Shown: positions 34,762 to 42,302 of the stretch, one piece after another
How positions within the stretch are numbered: position 1 is the stretch's first letter
How the letters are laid out: every line of letters starts with the position of its first letter
Assembly (NCBI GenBank): GCA_965227875.1
Contig: OZ245783.1
Span: 4,960,001 to 5,024,000 of the forward strand
Source: G965227875 sp965227875
Lineage (GTDB): Bacteria; Pseudomonadota; Alphaproteobacteria; Rhizobiales; JAJFHC01
DNA length: 64,000 nt
Direction: 5' to 3'
The notes under the pieces: model-generated
Database searches by the model: none
What the model was told of the DNA's origin: nothing
The model's input: only the letters and a program-made list of their open reading frames with translations
Program-made: the position numbers and the translations under genes

Positions 34762-35145
34762 ATGCCAGGATCCCCAAATCTCGCGGACGCGTTTCGCGAC
34801 CTCGTCTCGGACATCGGGCTGCTCATAAGGCAGGAACTGAAACTCGTACAGGCCGAGGCGAGCGAGAAACTCGGTCAGGCACAGAACGGACTGGTCGCAC
34901 TCGCGGTTGGAGCGGTCTTCGCCGTGAGCGCACTGATGGTTTTCGTGCAGGCCCTCGTCTACGGCCTGTCGACGGTCATGGCGCCCTGGCTCGCCGCTCT
35001 CGCCACGGGCGTGTTTCTGGCATCGGTGGCGCTCATCGCGCTGAACTACGCCAGATCCAACCTGCGACCGCTGAATCTCGCGCCGAGACGCACCATCCAA
35101 TCCCTTCGCAGACAAACCGAAGAAATGAAAGAGGCCCTACAATGA
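34762..35145 (+). CDS. YqjE-like phage-holin-family (Phage_holin_3_6) membrane protein
   Basis: A 127-residue protein with an N-terminal amphipathic segment (DLVSDIGLLIRQELKLVQAEA), then two membrane helices (LVALAVGAVFAVSALMVFVQAL and APWLAALATGVFLASVALIAL) and a basic tail. This is the Phage_holin_3_6/YqjE layout. Despite the family name it is a chromosomal membrane protein and not evidence of a prophage. It follows the YqjD-like gene by 18 bases and its stop overlaps the next gene's ATG (ATGA). Confidence 0.85.
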   Translation: MPGSPNLADAFRDLVSDIGLLIRQELKLVQAEASEKLGQAQNGLVALAVGAVFAVSALMVFVQALVYGLSTVMAPWLAALATGVFLASVALIALNYARSNLRPLNLAPRRTIQSLRRQTEEMKEALQ

Positions 35146-36020
35146 GCGCACAGGAAAACAAGACACATCATGTCACCCCCGAGGAAATCGAGGACGACAT
35201 CACCGAAACCCAGGAACGTATAGGGCGTCGGGCAGAAGCCCTGCGGGACGGAATGCGTCCCGGCAACCTGATACAGGAATTTCTGCCCAAGAACGCGTCG
35301 CTTTCGGACAGCGTCGACCGCATGATCGATCTCGCACGTGAAAAGCCCCTCCAGTCGGCGCTCGTTGGCGCAGGCCTGGTATGGCTGCTGGCATCCGACG
35401 GCAAGTCGTCGTCGCGCGACAGGCAGAGCGGCTACGACGCTTCCGCCGGGCGCCGCGTGGGAGACTCTGTCCGAGAGTTCCGCCGGACGGCGGCGGAAAC
35501 CGCGAGTTCCACGAAGCGCAAGGCCGGCGAACTCGCCGACGCCGCATCGAGAACCGGGTCGAACATCAGGTCCACGGCGGCCGGAGCCGCCGAGGCGACC
35601 GCGGAACGCGCGAGCGAACTTGCCGGCACGACGGTGGACAATATCGGAGATGCACCACGCCGCATCGCGGACTTCGGCCGCCGTGGCGGGTCGTGGATGC
35701 GGGACAATCCCATACCCGCAGGCCTGATGTGCATAGCCGCCGGTGCGGCAATCGCATCCGTCTTCACGGCGCGGAACACCTCAGCGTCGTCGGATCACGA
35801 AACCAAGGATGAAAGCGACAAGGTCATGACAGAGGAAAGCAGGAAGCGGATCAAGGAAGAAGACGGTAACGCGGTTCTGGCGGACATTAACGATCAGCCG
35901 GAAGACCGGGCGAAGAAGGACAGCTCCTCCGGATCCCGCCCCTCTTCGGTGTTGGCCGAGCTGAACGAATCCAGCCGCGCCAAGCCATCCACGTCCAGGA
36001 AGCTGTCGGGCAAATCCTGA
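35142..36020 (+). CDS. DUF3618-containing membrane-associated protein
   Basis: A 292-residue protein. The N-terminal DUF3618 motif is TPEEIEDDITETQERIGRRA. A helical, Ala/Thr/Arg-rich middle (about 100-180) resembles stress-related apolipoprotein-like repeats (STKRKAGELADAASRTGSN). A single hydrophobic segment (about 187-206, NPIPAGLMCIAAGAAIASVF) precedes a charged, probably disordered tail. Function is unknown. It is the last gene of a three-gene operon, with a strong terminator 15 bases past the stop codon. Confidence 0.85.
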   Translation: MSAQENKTHHVTPEEIEDDITETQERIGRRAEALRDGMRPGNLIQEFLPKNASLSDSVDRMIDLAREKPLQSALVGAGLVWLLASDGKSSSRDRQSGYDASAGRRVGDSVREFRRTAAETASSTKRKAGELADAASRTGSNIRSTAAGAAEATAERASELAGTTVDNIGDAPRRIADFGRRGGSWMRDNPIPAGLMCIAAGAAIASVFTARNTSASSDHETKDESDKVMTEESRKRIKEEDGNAVLADINDQPEDRAKKDSSSGSRPSSVLAELNESSRAKPSTSRKLSGKS

Positions 36021-36035
36021 CCATACCGACTGTAT

Positions 36036-36071
36036 GCCGGCCCGACCTCTCATGGACGGGCCGGCTTTTTT
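36036..36071 (+). terminator. Rho-independent terminator of the yqjDE-like operon
   Basis: A 9-bp stem GCCGGCCCG/CGGGCCGGC with a 12-base loop, followed by six T residues. Confidence 0.9.
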
Positions 36072-36095
36072 GTGTCTACAGAGAACGGATAACCG

Positions 36096-37055
36096 ATGAC
36101 CGAAACGCCCACGTCGCGATATGCGAGCCGCCCGTCCGAAATCCAGCGGGACGACTGGAAATCGGCGGCATCGACGGCGCTGTTCAACGTGCTCGACGAG
36201 AACATCAGTCTGCGCTGCGCCGGCGTGGCCTTCTTCGGAGTCCTTTCGCTGTTCCCGGCCCTTGGCGTCGCCGTGCTGTTGATCGGGTTGATCGCGGACC
36301 TGGCGACACTGCAGCAGAACCTTGCCGCATTAAGCTCCTTCATGCCCGCATCCGTCTACGACATGCTTTACGACCAGGTCACGACGGTCGGGAAAGCATC
36401 CGACACCAGCCTCGGGATCGGACTTGTCTTCACGTTGGCTCTCGGCCTGTGGAGTGGATCCCGCGGCATCAACGCCCTGATCTCACTGGTCGGGGTTACC
36501 TACAAGGAAGACAACGGCCGCGGCATGATCATGAGCGCCGTCGTCTCGATCCTGTTTCTCCTCGGCGCCTCGTTTTTCACGATGGCCCTGCTCGCGGCCA
36601 TAGCCGCGACCCCCATCGTTCTCGATCTCCTGCCGGGCTCCACCTGGCTGGCCCTGCTGATCAGCATTCTGCGCTGGCCTGCCATCGCACTGTGTGTCTT
36701 TGCGGCGATCGCCTGCCTCTACAAGTACGCGCCGCATCGCCGCTCCGCCCAGTGGCGCTGGGTGGCACCGGGCGCCATCGCGTCAGCGTCCCTGTGGCTG
36801 GTCGCCTCCGCGCTCTTCTCTCTCTATGTCGACCAGTACGCTGACTACAACGCTACGTTCGGCTCGATCGCAACGGCCGTCGTCCTGCTGCTCTGGTTCT
36901 ACTATTCCGTGATGACCATCGCCTTCGGGGCGGAACTCAATGCGCAGCTCGAACTCCGGACCCGCCGCGATTCCACAGTCGGGCCGTCCAGACCAATGGG
37001 CGAACGGGGCGCATACGTGGCCGACAACATGAGCTCGGCGACAAGCAGATCCTGA
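36096..37055 (+). CDS. YihY/BrkB-family inner membrane protein
   Basis: A 319-residue protein with about six membrane helices and YihY/BrkB hallmarks: RCAGVAFFGVLSLFPALGVA near the N-terminus, LWSGSRGINALISLVGVTYKE in the middle, and FGSIATAVVLLLWFYYSVMTIAFGAELNAQ at the C-terminal end of the family domain. The family was once called ribonuclease BN; its true role is unknown and it may be a transporter. It stands alone between two terminators. Confidence 0.93.
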   Translation: MTETPTSRYASRPSEIQRDDWKSAASTALFNVLDENISLRCAGVAFFGVLSLFPALGVAVLLIGLIADLATLQQNLAALSSFMPASVYDMLYDQVTTVGKASDTSLGIGLVFTLALGLWSGSRGINALISLVGVTYKEDNGRGMIMSAVVSILFLLGASFFTMALLAAIAATPIVLDLLPGSTWLALLISILRWPAIALCVFAAIACLYKYAPHRRSAQWRWVAPGAIASASLWLVASALFSLYVDQYADYNATFGSIATAVVLLLWFYYSVMTIAFGAELNAQLELRTRRDSTVGPSRPMGERGAYVADNMSSATSRS

Positions 37056-37202
37056 TCGAGGACACCAGTGGACCCGTCGACTATCGCACGACGGGTTTGC
37101 TGGCAACGCCCGCCGCAAGGGGGCGATCCACGATACTCGACACTGCCATCTCCAATCTGAATACCGGTTGGAACCGGTTCTCCCCGCAGGAACCACGCGA
37201 CC

Positions 37203-37235
37203 AAAAAAACCCGGTGCCGTGAAAGCACCGGGTTT
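37203..37235 (-). terminator. Terminator after the secreted protein at 37.3 kb
   Basis: An 11-bp perfect stem (AAACCCGGTGC and complement) with a seven-base loop; on the minus strand it runs into seven T residues. It lies 33 bases past the stop codon. Confidence 0.85.
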
Positions 37236-37267
37236 CAGTTTGGTCTGCAAGTTTCGAGCGAAGCCTA

Positions 37268-37723
37268 TCAGCCGCGGTAGCCGTACATTTCAAGTACCGC
37301 ATCGGCGTGGGTCGAACACTTGTCTTCGTTGCCGTTCCTGAGGGCCTGTTTCGCCATGTCGAGCTGCTTCTTGGCTTTCACTTCATCGACGCGCGGCGTC
37401 AGATCAGCGGGGCGGTTCGACTGCTTGAAACCGGCGAGCGGATCGGTGCCCGCAGACGACTGTCCCGTCTCGGGAACCGCAGCCTTGTCGCCGGCCGTCA
37501 GTTTTTCGCTGTTCTTGACGCCGGCCTTCAGGTCGACTTCGGCCGTTGCGGGCGGGTTCGGATCGGTTTTCGTTTCCTTGCGCTCGCCACCGGCCATGGC
37601 GTTGTCATTCATCATAAGCTTGGCTTCGAGAGCGTTGACCTTCTCTTCGCAGGTGAACGCGGCTGCCGGAGCGGCCATTGCAAAGGACGCTGCTACGGAC
37701 AGGGCCAATACGGAAATACGCAT
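37268..37723 (-). CDS. Secreted hypothetical protein
   Basis: A 151-residue protein with a signal peptide (MRISVLALSVAASFAMAAP, cleavage near AAA-F). A Cys near the mature N-terminus (TCEEKVNALEAKL) and a second near the C-terminus (EDKCSTHADAVLEMYG) could pair. The middle is polar and probably flexible (about 45-110). KKQLDMAKQALRNGNEDKC looks like a short helical hairpin seen in small secreted rhizobial proteins. No family is recognised. It has its own exact EcfG promoter and terminator, so it is a single-gene stress unit. Confidence 0.82.
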   Translation of the reverse strand: MRISVLALSVAASFAMAAPAAAFTCEEKVNALEAKLMMNDNAMAGGERKETKTDPNPPATAEVDLKAGVKNSEKLTAGDKAAVPETGQSSAGTDPLAGFKQSNRPADLTPRVDEVKAKKQLDMAKQALRNGNEDKCSTHADAVLEMYGYRG

Positions 37724-37802
37724 AAAAAAACTCCTTGGTCTTGGTGTGAAGCCGGTTTCCGGACACCTTCATGGCAAACGGAATTGCCGGCTCTGCAGAA
37801 CC

Positions 37803-37827
37803 AACGGCTGTCCCATGGCGAAGTTCC
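37803..37827 (-). promoter_or_regulatory. EcfG-type promoter for the secreted protein at 37.3 kb
   Basis: On the minus strand: GGAAC (37827-37823), 16 bases, CGTT (37806-37803). Exact match, 80 bases before the ATG. The surrounding 328-base gap holds only this and the csbD terminator; I see no gene in it. Confidence 0.85.
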
Positions 37828-37928
37828 TGAATCACAGGAAAATCAAACAATTGCCACGATTGGGACGCCGTTCCCCTCAGGATCACGATTCGGACGGCGG
37901 CCTGCCGGCAGCCGCGATGGCCCACAAG

Positions 37929-37958
37929 AAAACCGGATGCAGAGCACTGCATCCGGTT
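37929..37958 (-). terminator. Terminator after csbD
   Basis: A perfect 12-bp stem (AACCGGATGCAG and complement) with an AGCA loop; on the minus strand it is followed by TTTTCTT. It lies about 95 bases past the csbD stop codon. Confidence 0.75.
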
Positions 37959-38051
37959 CCTGAGGTACGGCCACCCCTTCACGAGGTGGACCTGATTGCG
38001 GGTCGCGTGTTTCCTGTCAGTCTTCACAGGAAACGCGTCGGGGAAAGGCCG

Positions 38052-38252
38052 TTACTGGATCGTACGCGCCCACTCGTTGACTTCACGCTCGACATCGTCC
38101 TTCGCCATGCCATAGCGTTCCTGGATGCGGCCGACGAGCTGTTCGCGGTTTCCTTCGATCTGGTCGACCTCGTCATTGGTCAGCTTGCCCCATTTCTCCT
38201 GGACCTGGCCGGTAAGCTGACTCCATTTTCCTTCGATGATGTCCCAGTTCAT
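38052..38252 (-). CDS. CsbD family stress protein
   Basis: A 66-residue CsbD-like protein, the usual size. The family opening MNWDIIEGKWSQLTGQVQEKW and the middle KLTNDEVDQIEGNREQLVGRIQERYG are clear. CsbD-like proteins are small, soluble, helical and widely induced by general stress in bacteria; the molecular role is unknown. The ATG at 38252 begins the family sequence and AGGAGTT lies upstream; the frame continues to 38345 but would cover the promoter. An exact EcfG promoter lies 34 bases upstream. Confidence 0.95.
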   Translation of the reverse strand: MNWDIIEGKWSQLTGQVQEKWGKLTNDEVDQIEGNREQLVGRIQERYGMAKDDVEREVNEWARTIQ

Positions 38253-38285
38253 TTTCTGAACTCCTGTGGTTGTCGATGCCGGAAC

Positions 38286-38311
38286 AACGCGGGCGATGGC
38301 CGAAGAGTTCC
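38286..38311 (-). promoter_or_regulatory. EcfG-type promoter for csbD
   Basis: On the minus strand: GGAAC (38311-38307), 17 bases, CGTT (38289-38286). Exact match, 34 bases before the start codon. Confidence 0.87.
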
Positions 38312-38418
38312 GTGAACCCGGTCTGCAATCGGATAAGTGTTCCATTGGTCGAAAACGGGATTGTTAAACAGCGTCCTGGTCGTTGTAGAATGCGCTGTAT
38401 CGGGAGATTACGTTCTTC

Positions 38419-39213
38419 ATGCGATGGACGGGCATGGAGACAGGGGGTATCTCATTGGCCGACATCAGGAATGCCATGACGGGATTGCGCCCGGATGAGA
38501 CGCGCAGCGCGCTCGTCCGCAAACTCGGCGCCATGGTCCTCCTCACCGAGGAGGAAATAGAGTTTATCGAAGGCCTTCAGAACAACGTCATGCAGCTGCC
38601 ACGCGGCGAAGTCTTCATCGCAGACGGCGAACCGTTCACGGCTTCGTTTGTGATCAGATCGGGTTGGGCGGTGCGGTACTGCGAACTGAGCGACGGACGG
38701 CGACAGATCCTCAGCTTCGCCCTCCCGGGCGACTTCCTCGGGCTTCACGTGAATTTCAGACGCCGTGCGAACTACGCCGCGATGACCCTGGGTGAAGCCG
38801 AGATCGCCGCCATAGAACCGACGCGGCTGCTTGAGATGTCACAGAGATTTCCCATTCTGTCGGCGGGCCTCAGCTGGTCGACGGCACGCGAATTCTCGAT
38901 CCTGGGCGACCAGGCCATCCGGCTCGGTCGCATGACGTCCTTCGAACGTCTCGGCCACCTGCTCCTGGAGCTTTGGCACAGGCTCGAACTGGTGGGAATG
39001 AACCGGGGTCCGGCGTTCGATTTTCCGGTGACGCAACAGGTGCTCGCCGACACGCTAGGCCTGAGCATCGTACACCTCAACAGGCAGTTGAAGCGGCTCA
39101 GCCGGGAGGGCCTAATCGAGTACAACCGGAACTCGGTACGCCTTCTGGACATACCAAGACTGGAAGCGCTGACCGAATTCAACCCCGACCGGCTCGACCG
39201 TTTCGCCGTGTGA
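38419..39213 (+). CDS. Crp/Fnr family transcription regulator
   Basis: A 264-residue regulator with a cyclic-nucleotide-binding-type beta barrel (about 40-150; LPRGEVFIADGEPFTASFVIRSGWA) and a C-terminal helix-turn-helix (VTQQVLADTLGLSIVHLNRQLKRL). The N-terminal cysteines that bind an iron-sulfur cluster in Fnr are missing, so it is not an oxygen sensor of that type. The ligand is unknown. The first ATG is given; Met6 is an alternative. It is divergent from csbD. I found no EcfG promoter pointing at it. Confidence 0.92.
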   Translation: MRWTGMETGGISLADIRNAMTGLRPDETRSALVRKLGAMVLLTEEEIEFIEGLQNNVMQLPRGEVFIADGEPFTASFVIRSGWAVRYCELSDGRRQILSFALPGDFLGLHVNFRRRANYAAMTLGEAEIAAIEPTRLLEMSQRFPILSAGLSWSTAREFSILGDQAIRLGRMTSFERLGHLLLELWHRLELVGMNRGPAFDFPVTQQVLADTLGLSIVHLNRQLKRLSREGLIEYNRNSVRLLDIPRLEALTEFNPDRLDRFAV

Positions 39214-39244
39214 CGAAGCGGCAAACTTCAAGCAACTGCCGACG

Positions 39245-39406
39245 TCAGCGCCGCGCGATGATCCAGATCGCATGAACGATGCCGGGAATATACCCGAGGA
39301 TCGTCAACAGGATGTTCAGCCAGAAATGAAGGCCGATCCCGACCTGGAGAAACACGCCAAGCGGCGGCAGAAGTATCGAAAGCAGTACCCTGATCAAGTC
39401 CATCAT
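39245..39406 (-). CDS. YqaE/Pmp3 family small membrane protein
   Basis: A 53-residue protein, the usual size, too short for many gene finders. The Pmp3 core is plain: ILLPPLGVFLQVG followed by HFWLNILLTILGYIPGIVHA, giving two membrane helices. Related proteins are induced by osmotic, salt or cold stress and affect membrane potential in yeast and plants. Two adjacent ATG codons are possible starts; AAAGG lies upstream. An exact EcfG promoter lies 45 bases before the start codon. Confidence 0.93.
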   Translation of the reverse strand: MMDLIRVLLSILLPPLGVFLQVGIGLHFWLNILLTILGYIPGIVHAIWIIARR

Positions 39407-39450
39407 GTTGGCCTTTCCGGTCGGATTTGAAAACGACTGTCAGCACCACA

Positions 39451-39475
39451 AACGCACACGTGTCGCATTGGTTCC
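39451..39475 (-). promoter_or_regulatory. EcfG-type promoter for yqaE
   Basis: On the minus strand: GGAAC (39475-39471), 16 bases, CGTT (39454-39451). Exact match. It is back to back with the DUF992 gene promoter, 59 bases away. Confidence 0.85.
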
Positions 39476-39534
39476 CGCAATGGTCAGTTTTGCGCAGGGA
39501 CATGCCGTCCTCACCTCCCGGCGGGCAGGTGCGA

Positions 39535-39559
39535 GGAACAATTCCTGGCCGCAAGCGTT
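39535..39559 (+). promoter_or_regulatory. EcfG-type promoter for the DUF992 gene
   Basis: GGAAC, 16 bases, CGTT; exact match ending 31 bases before the ATG. Confidence 0.87.
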
Positions 39560-39590
39560 GTAGGGGGACAATCAACACGGAGTTCTCCAG

Positions 39591-40073
39591 ATGACACGAA
39601 CCATGTATGCGATCTACACCGCACTGTTCGTCGCGGGCCTTGTGATCGGCGCAAGCGCGCCGCCGGCGTTCGCGTCGCCCCGGATCGAGGTCGGCGTGCT
39701 CAATTGTACCGTATCGGGAGGTACGGGCTTTATCGTCGGGTCGACCAAGAGCCTCGACTGCACTTTCAAGCGTCCCGGACAGAACGAAACCTACCAGGGC
39801 ACAATCAAGAAATTCGGCGTCGACATCGGCACGACGAGCAAGTCCTACATCTCTTGGGCTGTCTTCGCGCCAACGAAAGACGTGCCGCCCGGCGCCCTTT
39901 CGGGGTCTTACGGCGGCCTGACCGCCGAAGCGACCGCCGGTGTGGGCCTTGGGGCAAACGCTCTTATCGGCGGTTCGTCGGAATCGCTGGCGCTCCAGCC
40001 GTTGAGCGTGCAGGCCCAGCAGGGACTGAACGTTGCCGTCGGCATCGCCTCCCTGGAGCTTTCGCTCAAATAG
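39591..40073 (+). CDS. DUF992 secreted protein
   Basis: A 160-residue protein with a signal peptide (about 1-28, cleavage near AFA). The mature DUF992 domain starts RIEVGVLNCTVSGGTGFIVG, with two cysteines (VLNCT and LDCTF) likely disulfide-bonded, and ends with a hydrophobic Gly-rich segment. DUF992 proteins are restricted mostly to Alphaproteobacteria, probably periplasmic or outer-membrane associated, and of unknown function. An exact EcfG promoter immediately upstream makes it a stress-induced envelope protein. A strong hairpin follows. Confidence 0.92.
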   Translation: MTRTMYAIYTALFVAGLVIGASAPPAFASPRIEVGVLNCTVSGGTGFIVGSTKSLDCTFKRPGQNETYQGTIKKFGVDIGTTSKSYISWAVFAPTKDVPPGALSGSYGGLTAEATAGVGLGANALIGGSSESLALQPLSVQAQQGLNVAVGIASLELSLK

Positions 40074-40125
40074 TGATCACCTGATCGAGATTGGTTACCA
40101 GGTGTAGAAATCCCTGGTCGCTATA

Positions 40126-40159
40126 ATGGCCCGGCTGCCGACAGGGGCAGCCGGGCCAT
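40126..40159 (+). terminator. Strong hairpin after the DUF992 gene
   Basis: A 14-bp perfect stem (ATGGCCCGGCTGCC and complement) with a six-base loop, 52 bases after the stop codon. Only TTT in GATCGTTT follows, so the T tract is weak. Confidence 0.6.
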
Positions 40160-40184
40160 GATCGTTTAAAGCCGGAGGTCACGG

Positions 40185-41534
40185 GTGAACATATCGGTCA
40201 GACAAATCCTTCAGGACCTGAAGACGAGCTTCTTCGTTTATCCGGCCATCCTCGTCATCTCCGCAATCGGGCTCTCGTATCTCGTCGTCAGCTTTGACGA
40301 AACGAGCCGCGGCGCGGCGGTCGCGCAGTGGCTTCCCATGCCAAAGATGCAGGTGGACGGTGCGCGGTCCATCGTCGTCACGATCGCCAGCGGCATGATC
40401 ACTGTCGCGGCTCTGGTTTTTTCGCTCACTTTCGTCGCGATTTCGCAGCTTTCCCAGCAACTTGGGCCCCGGATCCTGCTGTCCTTCATGAAGGATGCGG
40501 TGACGAAGACCACGCTCGGCGTGTTCCTGGCGATTTTCGTCTACGCACTTCTCGTCCTCAGCACGATCGGCTCGGGAGAGAACTGGGACTTCGTACCCCT
40601 CCTCTCGGTCTACCTCGCCTGCATGCTGGCCGTCGTCGCCTTCGGCTTCATGGTGTTCTTCGTCCATCATATCGCGAGGACGATGCAGGCCGATGTCGTC
40701 GTGGCCGGCCTCGGAGAGGACCTCGCCGGCGCTTTCGACCGCCTCGTCCGCGCCTCGCAAAGGAACGGCAGCGAATTCAGCGCCAAGGCCTCTGAAAAGG
40801 CGCACGCGGAGATCGTCGGGAGGATAAGAGATGGCGCGCACCTGGCCATCGACTCTCCCGCTACCGGCTACATTCAGGTCATCGACCTGCACGAGGCGGC
40901 CAGGATCGCACGGGATGGCGACATGGAGATCGCCTTTCTTCATCGGCCGGGGCATTTCGTGCTCGCCGGCTCCGCCGTGGCGGTGGCGACGATGCGGCCG
41001 CGTGACGGGCAGGACGATCGTCCGGACGATGACGAACTGTGCGACCAGCTCCGGGCCACGTTCGCCGTCGGTGAGCTGCGCACTCCGGCGCAGGAGGCCG
41101 AGTTCGAGACGAATGCGCTCATCGAGGTTGCCTTGCGCGCCCTGTCACCCGGGGTAAACGATCCGTTCACCGCCATTGCGTGCATCGACCAGCTGACCGG
41201 CGGTCTGTCGCGCCTCATCGGCACCGACACACTGCCGTTTGTGCTGCACGACGAGGACGGCAACCCGCGCGTCTTTCCTTATCCGCAGGACTTCGCGCAT
41301 TTCATCAAGACGGCCTTCCATCCGCTACGGGATGCTGCCAAGTCGAACCCCCTCGTGCTCATTCATCTTACCGGCGCCCTGCTTCTCCTCCACAGGCAGG
41401 CCGGAGAAGGAGAGCGCAGACCGATCGCCGCGCATGCGGAGGATCTCTGGAAGGACGCCCAGGCCCACATCGGGAACGCGACCGATCTCGATCTCGTGCA
41501 CCGGCGCCTGACGCCAATTCTCGGACAGGACTGA
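40185..41534 (+). CDS. DUF2254 membrane protein
   Basis: A 449-residue protein. Four N-terminal membrane helices (about 15-175; for example FFVYPAILVISAIGLSYLVV and CMLAVVAFGFMVFFVHHIA) are followed by a large soluble part (about 200-449) with LIEVALRALSPGVNDPFTA, the most conserved DUF2254 motif. Function is unknown. It follows the DUF992 gene after a hairpin; no EcfG promoter is seen directly upstream, so it may be expressed on its own or by readthrough. Confidence 0.9.
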   Translation: MNISVRQILQDLKTSFFVYPAILVISAIGLSYLVVSFDETSRGAAVAQWLPMPKMQVDGARSIVVTIASGMITVAALVFSLTFVAISQLSQQLGPRILLSFMKDAVTKTTLGVFLAIFVYALLVLSTIGSGENWDFVPLLSVYLACMLAVVAFGFMVFFVHHIARTMQADVVVAGLGEDLAGAFDRLVRASQRNGSEFSAKASEKAHAEIVGRIRDGAHLAIDSPATGYIQVIDLHEAARIARDGDMEIAFLHRPGHFVLAGSAVAVATMRPRDGQDDRPDDDELCDQLRATFAVGELRTPAQEAEFETNALIEVALRALSPGVNDPFTAIACIDQLTGGLSRLIGTDTLPFVLHDEDGNPRVFPYPQDFAHFIKTAFHPLRDAAKSNPLVLIHLTGALLLLHRQAGEGERRPIAAHAEDLWKDAQAHIGNATDLDLVHRRLTPILGQD

Positions 41535-41582
41535 ACCGACCGTCAAACGTGCGGAACTGCGAAGTCGGAAAGCGTTTACCTG

Positions 41583-42302
41583 TTAGCCTGCTTCCAGGCT
41601 CAGGACCGGACTTGCCTCGACCGCCTGCTTGCGGCGTGCCGCGCAGGCATCGACGAATGCGCGAAACAGGCGCTGGTTCGACCGGGAAAATGGCAGCAAT
41701 TCCGGATGCCACTGCACGCCCACCAGGAAAATGTCTCCGGCGAACTCGAGCCCCTGGACGATATCGTACTCATCGCGCGCGACAACCTTGAGCCCCTCTC
41801 CCACCCGGTCGACGGACTGGTGATGAAGCGCGTTCACGCGGCAGGGGTTGCAGCCCATGATCGAGCCAAGCCGGCTGTCTTCCGCGATCGTTATGGTTTT
41901 GCGCGGCAGGACCGTTCGCACCCGGCGCGCATGCCTGTAGGCGGTGTAGATGTCGTTGTGGAGAGATCCACCCCGCGTGACGTTGATCATTTGCGAACCG
42001 CGGCATATGCCGAGGACCGGCAGGTACTTGCGATACGCTTCGGCAAGGAGCTCCTTCTCGAGTTCATCCCGCTCCCGGTCGATGCGGACGGCCGGTTCGA
42101 TCGTTCCGCCATAAAGGTCCGCGGAAATGTCGTCGCCACCTCCGACCACGAGACCGTCGAGGCGATTGAAATCGACAGGTTTCTTGGCGGTGATGCGGAC
42201 CGCCTTGCCGCCGGCGCGAAAGATCGCAAGCCAGTGGAAGGGCCATATGCGCCAGCTGCCGCGGGCGGAGAGCGTTACACCGATGACGGGTTTCCTGCTC
42301 AT
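41583..42302 (-). CDS. Gamma-glutamyl-gamma-aminobutyrate hydrolase-like (peptidase C26) protein
   Basis: A 239-residue class I glutamine-amidotransferase-fold hydrolase. The nucleophile is Cys100 in GICRGSQ and the His/Glu pair is H199/E201 in VQWHPE. Relatives such as PuuD cut gamma-glutamyl amide bonds. The ATG at 42302 overlaps the stop codon of the amidoligase gene (ATGA), so the two are translationally coupled. The partner suggests it hydrolyses or exchanges the glutamyl amide made by the amidoligase; the substrate is not known. Confidence 0.92.
   Translation of the reverse strand: MSRKPVIGVTLSARGSWRIWPFHWLAIFRAGGKAVRITAKKPVDFNRLDGLVVGGGDDISADLYGGTIEPAVRIDRERDELEKELLAEAYRKYLPVLGICRGSQMINVTRGGSLHNDIYTAYRHARRVRTVLPRKTITIAEDSRLGSIMGCNPCRVNALHHQSVDRVGEGLKVVARDEYDIVQGLEFAGDIFLVGVQWHPELLPFSRSNQRLFRAFVDACAARRKQAVEASPVLSLEAG

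Noticed and set aside
34762..35145. Holin family name taken as a sign of a prophage
   Set aside because: The protein is YqjE-like, has a chromosomal stress-gene context, and there are no phage structural, integrase or lysis genes around.
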